Below are positions 10,818 through 23,659 of a stretch of 64,000 nucleotides of DNA, piece after piece (the first letter of the stretch is position 1; every line of letters begins with the position of its first letter). The position numbers and the translations under genes were made by a program. The notes beneath the pieces were generated by a model. That model made no database searches, had not been told where the DNA came from, and worked only from the letters and a program-made list of their open reading frames with translations. Source of the DNA: Quillaja saponaria (taxonomy: Eukaryota > Streptophyta > Magnoliopsida > Fabales > Quillajaceae); contig CM055618.1 in NCBI GenBank assembly GCA_029379385.1, forward strand, positions 14,361,071 through 14,425,070, read 5' to 3'.

Positions 10818-12625
10818 TGGATATGTAGGATGTGCTCCCATCAGTGGTGCACCACAAGGGTCATTGTACAGTTGAATATCCTTTTTAAATTGAGGCAGTA
10901 TTACAATTGTTATCCAATTAGTAAGAAATGTCTCTCTAGCAATAGCTAGCTTGTTTACTCGGCTTTGATGAAGAAAGCAATAGATAGTCTTAAATGGCAG
11001 TTTTTATTCAAGATTTCATGTTATTTAGGTTATGTTAGTGCATGACTTCATTTCTTGGCACTGGGACTTTTCCTTGAACCCTCGGGTGTATAACTGGTGA
11101 ATATGAATATTGAGTCCCATTTTGTTGGGAAATATATTGGGTTCCAAACTGGTTTGGGCAAGCAAAGGGGCAAGCAAAGAAATGACTTAAATTTCGTCGT
11201 TGGAAGTCAGAGTGACTATAGGGCTGGAAAATGAAATTTGGCTATTGGCAGGCTGTTCCTCTCATTGATTGGGTCGACCAACATGGATCTTGATATGAGA
11301 TTCAAGGGGGTTGTGGTCTTGGTGGCATTTAGAGCCTACTGTCCTACGCAAACTGGAATTACTTTGGAGGGGAACTCCAAAACAGCCTCTCTTAACTTCT
11401 CGAGGCCTCCTTGTGAGTGTTCAAATTCTTAGGAAGGACTCCAGAGGTCCCTGCTTTAGCACTATTTAGATTTTAGATAGATAGCAGCCCATTAAGTTTA
11501 TTTCACTTCTTTTGAGAAACTGAGAAAGTCGGATATCTCCTTTGCAAACACCCTACTACTTGACTGAGGAAAGTTTTACAGACATGTATTTTCGTCCGAC
11601 GCAGTGCCTTTATATTTCTTTCTGGTCAAATAGGAATTATTAAAATTTATATAGAATTCTTACGAATTCAACAGGGAAATTAATTTCCTGTAAACTAGAA
11701 TCAAATACTGCAAGCATTTACTTTTTAAAATTGTGTGTTTTAAGTTCTGTCTCTTAGAAGGTGGAGAGCAAAAGTTTGTACATGAAATTAATATACTTAT
11801 ATGGATGAGAATTTGAATATTTTTTATTGATGCCAAATGTAATAAAGATAAATCATTCATCTCAATTTTTAGCTTTTGGATATTTAATAATCTATTTACT
11901 GGTGATAGTTTCTTTTGAAGATTATATTTCTTTTATTTGAATGTGAAAATAATTGATATAGATGACATGGTTCAGGAAGGGGATACCATCAAGAAAAAAT
12001 AATAATGTCTATAATGGTTCAGTTAGGTCACATGGTTTACCTGTAAGACACTGTCATGGAAATCTCTCCAAATAAAAATAACGCTACAATTTAAGCAAGT
12101 AAAAGAAGGTGAAGAAAATATATTACGCTTTATAGATTTAATTTTTGTATATAAAAATATCACGAAAATAAAATCTTTATAAATTATTAAGTATAGACTC
12201 AGTTACAAAAAATAATTAATCATGTGTATATAAATTGGTAATAAACATTATCAGATTTTATAAGATATCTTATATATTCTAACATATAATATTATTTGTA
12301 TATTATTATAATTATATATCTACAATAATTTCATTCGCATTTATATTAAGGTTGAAATTAAGACTTTATCAAGGGTGGTTACAATGATTTTAATTTTCAA
12401 AGCATAAAGTTTTAGTAAAGAAAAACAAAATTGAATTCTTCCTTAATTCTTAAGCATCCCACAAGAATCTCTCTTTTTTAGTCAAAGCAACCAAAAAGGT
12501 ATTTAATGATCATGAATTAAATACAGCAATATTACAGTTTGTACGAAAAGCATCCTTTTCAACCCAAAAATATTTATATATATAATAAACCAATTCCAAT
12601 CACACTTATAATATTTCAGGTCACT
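10818..12625. other. intergenic region between the CURT1 gene and the next gene
   Basis: Holds the CURT1 3' UTR (roughly to 11050) and AT-rich DNA. A short ORF at 11238-11432 does not resemble a known protein. No RNA gene or named element was recognised. Confidence 0.4.
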
Positions 12626-12836
12626 TTATTTTCGTGGAAGCAAGAAATTCAGGTCACCTATAGTTGCACCGATGGTCTGTGCAACAAAATTCAAAGGTAG
12701 CCCAAGTTGACGTTGTACGCGCACCTCACAGAGACTGGATTCGGTACACCCAATCGTAAAATAACCGGCGAAGATTCGACCGTTATCAAAGAAATCTTTC
12801 CCGCCTGCCACGTCAGCCTCTACCTCTGCGGTAGTT
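12626..12836 (-). other. unrecognised open reading block, GC-richer than surroundings
   Basis: On the minus strand a 69-codon open stretch runs from just after a stop near 12836 to TAA at 12626. It reads A-T-T-A-E-V-E-A-D-V, then GGKDFFDNGRIFAGYFTIGC and ends GATIGDLNFLLPRK. It has no ATG. It stands out in base composition (many CG dinucleotides) from the AT-rich flanks. It may be a last exon, a gene relic or chance; I cannot assign a family. Confidence 0.25.
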
Positions 12837-13407
12837 GCTTAAAATCCTGCGTCAATATCCCACTCTCACTATTTATAATTTAAGACTCCCATACTTTTTT
12901 TTTTTTCAATTCTTTTTTGGTGATTTTAATTTTTAATTTGGAAGCTTCGAAGGCAGAGTGAATGTTTCACAGTAAAAAGCTAAAGGGTTTAAAGCGATGG
13001 AAAGCAAAACCCAACTGCCGTCTCCACAATTTATTCCCTCTATTTCTTTTTCTTTTTCTCTCATATTTTCAGTGTGAATACTGAATACTAGTTCTCTTTC
13101 CTAGTCATTCTAGTTTTTCTCTTCTGGTTCCATATGTTTTGATTCAGATTCTCTCATGAAACTAGATAAAGATTGAGTCTTTTAAACTTTTTATTCTCCG
13201 ATCACTGATTATTACGTGTATCAGATTCTAAGAGTTCTTGGATGATTATAAGGGCATAAGAACCCTTTTCTCAGTACCATTATCCTAGTTTTCAATTGTT
13301 CTCCTATGAGCCCTGTTGGTTAGTTCTCATTTCCCAATATTGGTTTCTGTATCAATCTCTTCTCTCTCAATTTTCTGGCTTTGAAGTGAAGGACGAACCT
13401 GTGGGCA

Positions 13408-16400
13408 ATGTTCACGGAAGGCCTTGGCGCTAATTCCCTTAGATGGGTACGAAAGGTGAGGCACCCAGTATTGAAGTTCCCATTTTTATTTATTCTACAT
13501 GGAAGAAAACGTAACTCTTTGAGTAATATACTTGTGCATTCTTTTTGTGTACAAGATAGTTTCTGATTTCACTTCAATATAACTTGTTTTTTAGGAGAGT
13601 GGTTTTAAGCCAAATTCAGTTCCAAATCATGGGTCGGAAGCAGGTGTTGTTTACAACCTGAAGAAAGGCGGGGGAGGCCTTGCTGTGCCTCCTCCAGCCA
13701 AATTCCTAAATGAGCATCTTTCCACTGGTGTGACTCCAGCGTCCCGAGTTAGGCTAGTTAGTAGAAATGGTAATGAGTCAGGATCAGACATGGACTTGTC
13801 CTCTGACTCCGAGGTTGAGATTAGTGGTAAGCGATTCTCAGTTGTTTCATCTCCTCAATATAACAACCTTTCTAATATGGCTGGTTATGTAGGGGATCAA
13901 TTGTTGGATTCGGCCACTAGTGTTGAAGTTTCATTTGTGCAATCTGCAGGTGACAATGGTGCCAATTTTCAAAGGGGAATACGCACTATAAATGGGACCT
14001 TTCCACGAAATGTGAGAATGACTTCGCAGCAGGTTTTAATCTCAAACTGTGGTTATTTTTGCCAGTATAATAGCTTTATGGATCCATATGTTTCTCTTTG
14101 GTACTTATCCATATATCTGGATTCATCCAACTGTGAACATAGTTCTCATACTGAGTATCTCATGGATAAATGTTTTGCTGTCCATGGTGCCATCAAATAT
14201 GAATAACAATAAAGTAAAATTGTGTAGTAACTTTTTTTGTTTTCTGATCAACTTGATTCTTCTATTAGCATAAGTGTAAGTTCCCTATTAGACTCTGTTT
14301 AAAAATTGATTACAGGACTTTTGTGGAAGACTGCAGAATAAGAAGCATTTTGATGATAGAATTCCCACTGCACCACCATTTGTTGGTTCTGATCCTGAAG
14401 TAAGAACTGACCATATAGACGTCAACTCATCTGTGATTTCCTTGCCTTCTCGCCTTCCTACATTTCATGCAAGGTCCGTCACATTGCTGAACGAAATTTA
14501 GACATAATGTTGGAAATTAATATCCTATTTCAGTATTTATGACAAGTTGCCTTATTTTCTATAGTCCATATGAATGTGATCATAGAAAACCTTTTTAAAG
14601 TAGACCTTCCTTTATATGTTCTTATGTATTCTGCATACTGGATACAGTCAGAAAGGTTCATGGCATGCATTGATTGCATATGAATCTTGTGTCCGGCTCT
14701 GTCTTCACTCATGGGCTCAGGATCATTGCATGGAAGCTCCCTATTTCTTGAATGATGAATGCTGCCTATTGCGAGATGCATTTGGGTGAGCTCCTTTTCA
14801 AGTAATAGTTTCTACTACAATGATTTGAATTTTGCAATGTTAAGTATTGGGTCATATTATGCTGGGGTTACACTGAAAGAGTCATGTTTATTCTTAGTCA
14901 CTGACCATCTGGTTATTAAGTTGTAATTATTGACCTCAGGCCTTGTGCTGAATTACTAGAGATTATGGTACAGAATTGGTTCGGAGAAACAGAGAAACTG
15001 AATCAACTTCTAACATACCTTATATTCCAACTCCCTCAATGTGGCATTCAGATTGTTTTTTCACGCAGTAATCGAATGCATCATATAACATAAATACTAT
15101 TAATTTTCAAATTTATGTTTTATATGCCTTTTTTATTCCTAAAGTTAATAGTTTTTCCCTCCTCCTAATCCCAGTTTACGGAAAGTACTGCTACAGCCAG
15201 AAGAAGAACTGTTGGCAAAACAATCTTCAGAGATTGTAAGCTTGAAGGCTGCTCCATTTATCAGGAAAACTAACTGCAAAATGAAAGTGCAGGGTAATGA
15301 GGTTGTTTATGAATATTATTGTTGCTGTTTATTGTTGCTGAATATTATGAATGCCCTTATTCTGACTGGTTTTGTTCACTGCATAGTGCGTAAGGTGAAC
15401 ATGGGTCTGGATTCACCTACTAGCTGCAGTTCGTTCATCTGTAAAGCCACCAAATCTTAGTTCACTTCATATAAGTATCACTAAGTTAAAAAGAGCAGTA
15501 TACTCTGCATGGGAAGCTGTACGAGAAGTTCATATAGGACATCATGTTCCTGCAAACAGTTCCTTTTCCAGTCAGGGCTTGGCATTTATGCATTCCAGCT
15601 CTCAGTATATAAAACAGGTTTCCAGGCATTTGAAAAATGCGATGATGACATTATGTAACAGGACCTCAAAAGAAGCTATGCAAGGTAGACAATACTACAA
15701 ATTAGAATTATATCCTTTCACCTTAAGTGTTTAGCCGAACTTTTGTATCAGACATTGTTGACCATCGCATCTGCACCTGATCTTATCCGAGTTTTGATAG
15801 TTTATCCATCATGGACTAAACACATAATCAATTTTAATCAGTCTGGCCTTGAAATGAAAAGGACAAAATATATAAAAAATAAAAGGCACGTTTCTATAGT
15901 CTTGTCAAAGCTTGGAAACTAGTGACAAGCACTGGCAAAGTCTCGTGCCTACAGCCTGAGGGTGTGTTGTTGTAGGTTCATATTCACTCTGTTTGGGGTA
16001 ATATATTTGTTTAATGGTGATCTTCTCCTCTCCTCTTCATAGTACTTAAAAGTATCCAAAGAATACTCAGAGCAGAATTTTTTATTTTATTTTTTCCACG
16101 TGAGCACGAAGTTGATACATGTCCTGTTGTAGCTACCTATTTTGGATTAGTAATTTGGATCTTGGTGCTATGCATTATAGAAATCTCAACCTGACATAAT
16201 TAACATTCAACTTACATCCTAGTATCCTACACTACCTTATAGTTATATCTACATCAAGGGCTGTGCAGAAAAAGGACAAATAGTAAGACATCTGAGGATC
16301 AGTGTTTGACCTAGTATTGATGCTTTGTCAGAACATTTAGCATGGTCATGATCAAATGAATAGAAGACACCAATCTGGAATTATCTGGATCTGAAGTTAC

Positions 16401-19400
16401 CACTTAGAACATATTCAGCTTTCCATACAGTGCATTTAGTTCTTACAGTTACTTCATAATAGTTAGCCAAGTTTACTTTAATAATCTAAAAGAAATGTGT
16501 TATCGCAGAAACATATTCCTGCTTGTTGAGATTGAAAAGTTCATCTGACATAGATGCTGCTTCGTATGCAACCAGGATGTCCTGAGACCCGAATATTGTA
16601 TGTGCATCTCACTTACTCTATTGATTTCTTTCCCTTTTGGAGCTGCAATTATTTTCTTGTTCATTCAAATGCAGTTTGCCAGATAGTCTTGGTGATGATT
16701 TGATTATTGAAATTCAAGATTCAAATGGACAATATCTTGGTCGTGTTGTAGTTCAAGTGGCTGTTCTTGCTGATGAACCAGTGAGAATTTAGGAATCCAT
16801 TTGTGTTCTGTCAATGTTTAGAAGCTTACAGTTATTATTAAGGTTTATGTTTTTGGTGAAATGCAGAGCCATAGGCTAAGATGGTGGCCTATATATCATG
16901 AGCCGCAGCATGACCTTATTGGCAGATTACAACTACATATTGACTATACAACTAGTTCAGATGACAGTCATCATCTCAAGGTACAAATGAGATCTTATTA
17001 TTCATGTTCTTTCAAAATCTTGTGGTCTTATGATGTGTTCATTTTTAGCTGTTTTGCGTAGAATAAAAATGTTCCACCTGATGCATTCCTTCGTTAGTGA
17101 GACATTTAGTTTATCCTTATTCCAAGAAGGAAAACTCTCAGATCAGGACCACATTGTTTATTTAGTTTTTTTATTTTTTATGTATTATGTATTATGTAAT
17201 TTAAGAAACTTGCACTGGACCCTGCTAGTTCCATTATGTCATAATATGGAATAGTTTTACTTTTATTGTCAAATGTTACGTGCCAAGAGCTGTAACTTGT
17301 ATAAGTAGCAAATGACTTTGAGATATATTGCTGTTGCACCCTGAGTTGGTTGTGAATTTACCTTTACATAAATATCATCCATTAATATGTTTTTTCTATT
17401 GCCCTTTTTTAAGGCATAGGAATGGATAGATTGTCGAGCATCCTTGTGATGCTATAAAACAAATTATTTGGTAGCCATAAAACATAACTAATTTAATGCA
17501 TTCATTGACTCTTGAGTATTGATTTTATATGATAAAATTCACTTCTCTCTGTGTGTAGTGTGGTTCTGTTGCAGAAACAGTGGCCTATGACCATGTCCTA
17601 GAAGTCGCAATGGAAGTTCAACATTTTCAGCAAAGAAATCTTTTGTTATATGGCCCGTGGAAGTGGTTAGTTGCTAAATTTGCATCTTATTATGGAGTTT
17701 CAGACACATACACCAAACTAAGGTAGAAACTGTTCTTAGAACTTGATGTTTCTATTATTGTACCAGAAATTTTTATTCATAACTGGAGGATTAAGCTGCT
17801 TTTATATCAGCTAACTTTTAAATATTACTTATAGATACCTTTCCTATGTCATGGATGTGGCTACACCAACTGAAGACTGTCTTTCCGTAGTTACATGATT
17901 TACTTTCAGCTGTACTAATGAAGGGCAACAGAAAGCGAGCTTTTAGTCATCAAGAGGTATCTGAAGTTCCTATGAAGTTCTTGGCCTAAAAGGATGAAAA
18001 TGTTTCAAATACTTTGGCATATAAATTTAGTCTAACTTGGAATGTCTTCCAAATTAATCTTTTAATATACCAAATGACATCTTTATTAACTTTCAATTTT
18101 TGTTCCAGTGGGAAGTGCCTCATGTTTATATGATTCTTCCATCCTTTGGATATATTAATTAAATATAAACTATAATTGATTTATAAATTATTTCCAGAAT
18201 CGCATCCTGGGGGAGATTGAGGATCAAGTTGATCAGATACTTGCTTTGGTTTTTGAAAACTACAAGTCTCTGGATGAATCTTCACCATCAGGCATGAAGG
18301 ATGTTTTTGAGGCTGCCACAGGAATAGCTGCTCCTGCACTGGCACCAGCATTCAGGCTATATACTCTTTTACATGATACTTCAAGTTCCGAGGAACAGTT
18401 CAAATTATGCAGATATCTTCAGGTATTAGAAACTAAGATTGCTTTCTCCTGTTTATTTTGATAATTGTTCTCCTGAATGAAGTGTTAATGACATGTGCAG
18501 TCTGCTGTAAAGAAGAGGTCAAGAAGGCACTTGCTGGAAACAGATGACTTAATTTTTAGCTGTAAGGGGGGCACGCTGATGGATCCTGTGACTCTTTCAG
18601 ATTCTTATCAAAAGATGATAACTCTGATTTTGAGTTTTAGAAATGAAATATTTACTGATATAGAAATTTGCAACCAGCCTGTGCTTCCAAGGTTAATACA
18701 TTTTATTATTTTCATCATGTAGCATTACATGGCAGTAGAATAATTGTTACTTTCTCATTCTTCAAGTTAATTTGTTAGATTTTCCTTTTGCACTTGTTCT
18801 GACTTGTGATTATAGAGAGCATCTCAGGGTTGCCTGGTTTTTTGAAATATCTTCCATCAATTTTCATTGCCTCAAGGCAGAGCATTCATGAGAAGCAATA
18901 GATATTAACTCATGCTAAGTGCCTACACCATATAATTTCCAATTAATATTTGGCAGCTGTTACATGACCTTTGCAATTGTACTTCTTTTCCTAGATATTC
19001 ATTTTATTGTGACATGGTTTTTTTCTAAATGGAAGAAAAAATTAACTCTTTTTAAGCATATGGAAATTTAAAAATGTTTGGACGATCTTCCTCGATTAGT
19101 TCCTACTTTGAAGTTGTTTTGTTCGATCTTTTTGTTTTTCTGGTATATGTAAGTTATTTAACCAATGTACTTTTTCAGTTTTAATATTTGCTCTTTTGAA
19201 AGTTCTGAAACTACTGATGTATTTTGAAAACTTGTCTAACGATAATTTTAATGAATGTTCTATTGTAAATGCTTTGCAGTTTTATAGACCTCCCAAATCT
19301 TTCATCCTCTATATATAGCGTGGATCTCTCCAGTAGATTGCGTGAATTCCTAATTGCATGTCCTCCTCCAGGTCCCTCACCTCCTGTGGTAGAACTACTT

Positions 19401-21744
19401 CTTGCAACAGCTGACTTGCAAAGGGATCTTGTAGGTTTGAACATTAGGTAGTGAATCTTTCTCAATTCATATCGATGGCATTTATTCTGTATATTTATCT
19501 TTTTCTTGTTATTCTTTCTTAGTCCAATAAAAAATGGGGTTGACGCAAAGGAGCTGTTCCACTCATATATAAACATCTGGATTCAAGATAAGCGTCTTGA
19601 TTTGCTTGAATCATGCAAAGTAGACAAGGTATAAATTATCTTATTTCATAGCATAAGTACTGTGAAATATGGTTCATCAGTTTCTCTTTCAGTTTTGTTT
19701 TGGTACATTGGAAAAGAAGTCTCTCTTCCAATTGGCTTTTGGAATATAATCTGATATTGACTAAATTTTTGTAACTTATTGTTTGGATTGATTGCCTACT
19801 TATAACAAAAAACAGATTACATTGTATTACCGAAGCATCAATTACTATATCTGGATACTAATCGTACAAAATATTAATTTGAAGGAGTAAAAATAAAAGA
19901 TTTTACAGAAATCCATGTATTAAGGTTAAACTCACTTGAAATTGATATTGTTACAGGCAAAATGTTTTGGTGTCAAAACACAACACTCCACTACTCCTTT
20001 TGTTGAGGACATGTATGATCAGTTGGAGGAAACATTGAAAGAGTATGAAATCATCATTTTCCGTTGGCCAGAGTACATAAACGTGTTGGAAAATGTATGA
20101 TGTTACCTACCTTTTATCCCTCAATATTGCTTTTTGATGACTTTGATGGAGACTGGTGGAAAATGGACAGATATGCAATGAAAACTAAACATCATTGACT
20201 AGGGATATCTTAGGCCTCACGTTGTAACCATTGATGACGTGAATAATTTTCTACCATTCATTTGGGTTAAGTGGATGACAGTAGTCCTGTCACCATCTGA
20301 TATTGTTGGATGACGATTTACATCTTATATGGTCTTTGTTAGAATATACATACGATTAAAGAACCTCCTTTTCACTACAAGCTCAAGCTTTTATTTTCTG
20401 CACATTTATTATATATGATGCCTTCTTTTGTTAAATTGACCTGTACAGTTGCATATGCACCAACTTTTTTTCATCTTCTTATTGTTCATTTTCTATTGAA
20501 AAGGCTATTGCAGATGTTGAGAAGGCAATTCTGGAAGCTTTAGACAGGCAGTATGCTGATGTTTTATCACCACTAAAGGATGTTACTGTCACCCAAACTA
20601 TTTGGCTTCAAATATGTCCCAAAAATTTCAAAGCGATGTGTAAACATCTATTTTGTCCCAGAAAAGGTGATTTTATGTTTCTCCTGTTATGGAATTTGCA
20701 TGTCTTTAGAGATTAGTCAGGCCAATAACATATGAACTCTTCAGTTAGGAGCTTCTTTTGAATTCTTTGAAAAGAATGTTGGATGTGCTACAACCCAAGA
20801 TAGAGACTCATTTGACGTCATGGAGTTCTTCCATCTCTACCGATGAAAATGCTATTATAGGAGAACATCTCAGTGAAGTAGCTGTAATGCTGAGAGCCAC
20901 ATTCAGAAATTATCTGCAGGCAATTGAGGAAAAATTAGCAGAGAATGTGGGTATTTCATAGACATAACATTTAGCTTGATCTATATTTTCCTCTAAGATA
21001 TTTATATTGCTGAACTAGTGGTTTACTAAATAAACATATTATCAATTTTTATTTATTTTTACATCCAGACAAGACTGCAGAATGCAACAAAATTGAAGAA
21101 GATTATTGAAGACTTGAAGGAAACAGTGACAGAATCAGATATAAGGAGTAGAATGCAGCCTTTGAAGGATCTAGTAATTCAGACAATTGATCAACTTCAC
21201 ACTGTTGTCTCTCCTCATGTGTTCACAGCTATCTGTCGACGCTTCTGGAATCATATGGGACAGGTGATACTTCATTTGCAATTTTGCATGCATGCACAGT
21301 TTCTTTTGATTATGAATATTCTAAATGGCCTTTTCATTTTTCATATGCAGGAATTACTACATTACTTGGAAAATAGGCCAGAGGAAAGTTCATGGTATAA
21401 AGGCTTGAGAATTGCACTAGATGTAAGTTTCACTTCAGTTGGAATTGAACATCTTATGGTTCATGCTTTGTCATGAAAGAATCTATTTTACTTTAACACT
21501 GTATTCAAAGGTTAACTCCTAGTACTATGGTTGTCTTACTCTTACCTATTATTTCTCTGCATGCTTCATTGTTGTGGATTGGACTTGGCAGACACTGGAT
21601 GAGATTTTTACATCAGAAATGCAGAAACTGATTGGGAATGCCCTACAAACCAGAGACTTGGAGCAACCGAGATTCATAATGCAACTACATTCTATGCTTA
21701 GCAAAGATGCCGTGAATTATAAGGACAACAATTACTACTATTAG
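13408..21744 (+). CDS. AT4G24610/AT5G65440-family protein (C2-like plus long helical region), four apparent frameshifts; possible pseudogene
   Basis: Recognised by MFTEGLGANSLRWVRK, the C2-like stretch PDSLGDDLIIEIQDSNG...RWWPIYHEP, and the terminal KDNNYYY. Exons: 13408-13455, 13595-14032, 14316-14473, 14648-14785, 15175-15293, 15387-15684, 16509-16597, 16675-16780, 16867-16980, 17559-17722, 17835-17956, 18198-18422, 18501-18691, 19280-19447, 19523-19628, 19957-20094, 20504-20666, 20749-20946, 21069-21263, 21351-21422, 21592-21744. All introns are GT-AG and the rest of the protein follows the family throughout. Four places need one base skipped to stay in the family frame: about 15434, 16555-16563, 17893 and 20608. 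Without them the length is about 1132 aa, near the family's ~1150. As written, translation stops at 15458-15460 after 324 codons. Arabidopsis entries carry the misleading label 'pesticidal crystal cry8Ba protein'; this is not a toxin. Function is uncertain; a membrane-trafficking role is only suggested by the C2-like part. Confidence 0.85.
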
Positions 21745-22409
21745 CTTCTATTTTCTCTGTATATAACCAAAGAAAGTGGCATTCAATTCTGATTTTTTTT
21801 TCCCCCCAACAAGTGAGAGTGAAAATGGATCTTGTTCCATGTTCTGAATAGGTTCTGTCAATTTTCATTTGGTTATCACTTTTGTGAAGGTTGCCCACCA
21901 TGCCCCTTGTGGTAAATGTTAATAATAGGAAAATACGAGAAAAAATCTTACATTTGATTACCCGAGAATCAAGCAGACTTTCATGGAGCAATCAACTCCA
22001 TCATCTACGTATCTACCTTAAAAAAAGGAGCAATATAGTTTATTTGTCTTGTCTGCTATGTTTTGAAGAAAAACTATAATTACTGTCTAAATATTGAATC
22101 ATAAACTTGTACTCAGTGAACACGCAAGAATCACATTTCTAAGTTTCGCAAAATGTTTGAATTAATCATAACATAAGAACATAATTATGCACGTAAAGTA
22201 TAATACTTACTTTTTTTTTATCTTTAAAAAAAATCACTGAATTCTTTTTAAATTCATTTCAAGACATATAATTTCGAATTCCATATCAAATTATTATTTG
22301 TTTTATTGAAACTATTTCTTCTCATTGATAAAGAACTACAACAAAAGTAAGAAATTCTTGTCCTAGAAAACAAACAAACTTATAATAATTTTTCGTGGTT
22401 ATCATTGGC
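21745..22409. other. convergent 3' spacer
   Basis: Tail-to-tail spacer between the AT4G24610-like gene (plus) and the dicarboxylate carrier (minus). It holds the 3' UTRs of both. No further gene is seen. Confidence 0.6.
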
Positions 22410-23390
22410 TCAAAAATCCTTAAGCAATTTCCGAACTTGCTCCAGTGTGACAAACAAGACAACTGTGAAGGGTCCTTGCCTAGAAATCGTTGGTATGAAA
22501 CCTTTGTAAAGAGCCATAGGCCCCTCAGCTCGAATAGTCTTCACAGCACAATCCACCGCGCCGGAGTACAGTGGTTCAGCCCCTGGCTCCACCTTCATAT
22601 TCATCACCCTTGTCTTTATAACATCCACTGGGTTAGATGCCACGGCTGCAACGAACCCAGCCGCGAAACTCGCTGTCACGTGGGTCCCAAGCCCATCACG
22701 CATCACACCATTGGCTATTATAATCTCCTTGATTTCATCGTACGATGCTAATTGTGATGCTGTCACTAACATAGCGCGGTTCACTGTAAGCGATGAGCCT
22801 CTCCAAAGGCTAGTAATTCCCTCTTGTTTTCCCATTCGGGTTATGGCGTCGATCACTGACTTGTAATTGCGGCGCTGAGCTTGAGGAAGACGACCGTCGG
22901 CTTGCATCCGGACCATGGCTACATCAGCTGGGTTTCCGACGGCGGCACCAACAGCACCGGCGATAAGACCCGCGGTTATTTTACGAGATAGCGGCATGTT
23001 CCCGCCATTTTTCTGGTCAGACCATTTTTGCTTGAGGATATCATAGAGTCCCATGCGGGTGGTGGAGTAGAGTGTTTGCCGGAGAACGGTGGCGGAAACA
23101 CCAGAGAAAAGGGCAGCTACGCCTTCTTGTTGGATAATTCGAACACCAACCGAAATGGGGCCCACACGAACCGGAGGTGGTTGTCGGACCCCATTGATGG
23201 AGCCCGGGAAAGTAGCTGTACCGTTATGAAAGGCGAGAGCTGGACGAAGAGTTTGAACGGTCGGGTTCGGGTTTGGAACATGAGTTTCTCCTTGGAGCTG
23301 CATCCGGACCTTGATAAGGTCAAGTGGGTGGGTAGAACACCCTGCAACAATGGAAGCAATCCCTCCTTCAACAAAACCTTTCACACCCAT
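22410..23390 (-). CDS. DIC: mitochondrial dicarboxylate carrier (DIC/UCP4-5 type), intronless
   Basis: A single 326-aa ORF. It shows the threefold mitochondrial-carrier repeat: HPLDLIKVRMQ at about 21-31, NPADVAMVRMQ at about 153-163 and NPVDVIKTRVM at about 253-263, each followed by a second helix with the EG..LWRG / EGP.ALYKG type motif. The N-terminus FVEGGIASIVAGCSTHPLD and the central insertion (about 36-75) after QLQGE are typical of plant DIC1-3, also called uncoupling proteins 4-6. These inner-membrane carriers exchange malate, oxaloacetate, succinate, phosphate and sulfate. The second repeat has M where the signature K/R is expected, as is usual in this subfamily. The lack of introns matches the Arabidopsis DIC genes. 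The first ATG is used; the family starts identically (MG-K-GF-EGG). Confidence 0.95.
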   Translation of the reverse strand: MGVKGFVEGGIASIVAGCSTHPLDLIKVRMQLQGETHVPNPNPTVQTLRPALAFHNGTATFPGSINGVRQPPPVRVGPISVGVRIIQQEGVAALFSGVSATVLRQTLYSTTRMGLYDILKQKWSDQKNGGNMPLSRKITAGLIAGAVGAAVGNPADVAMVRMQADGRLPQAQRRNYKSVIDAITRMGKQEGITSLWRGSSLTVNRAMLVTASQLASYDEIKEIIIANGVMRDGLGTHVTASFAAGFVAAVASNPVDVIKTRVMNMKVEPGAEPLYSGAVDCAVKTIRAEGPMALYKGFIPTISRQGPFTVVLFVTLEQVRKLLKDF

Positions 23391-23643
23391 GTCGAATTTT
23401 CTCGAGAAACAAACAAAAATTAAGAATTCTCAAATTGGTAATAATCAAAATCAAACAGTCAAATACAAGACGACCAATTAGAATTGGGGTTCATCTCACT
23501 GGAAACCAGGAGATGAGAATGGAGGCCAAAAGCTATGGAACAAGAATGAGGAAAGTTAGGCCTTTGAGACATACGCTAGCTAACCAGAAAAGAATCAGAG
23601 ACTGATTTTGTGATTTGTGGAAAAGAGAGTCAGAGGGTGAAGG

Positions 23644-23653
23644 CCAATTTATA
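23644..23653 (-). promoter_or_regulatory. putative TATA box of the dicarboxylate carrier gene
   Basis: TATAAATTGG on the minus strand, 254 bp upstream of the ATG. The expected transcript start is near 23615, giving a leader of about 225 nt. Confidence 0.5.
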
Positions 23654-23659
23654 GGAGGG

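Noticed and set aside
20745..20760. A fifth frameshift at the start of exon 18 of the AT4G24610-like gene
   Set aside because: Using the acceptor TTAG at 20745-20748 instead of the TTCAG just before it gives an in-frame joint (PEK|ELLLNSLKRML), so no frameshift is needed.
13408..21744. 'Pesticidal crystal protein' toxin gene, after the name attached to the Arabidopsis homologues
   Set aside because: The label is a database artefact. The sequence shows a plant-specific C2-like and helical protein and nothing resembling a Cry toxin fold.
22395..23423. Plus-strand ORFs of 118 and 131 codons opposite the carrier gene
   Set aside because: They are antisense shadows of the intronless carrier, whose composition keeps opposite frames open.
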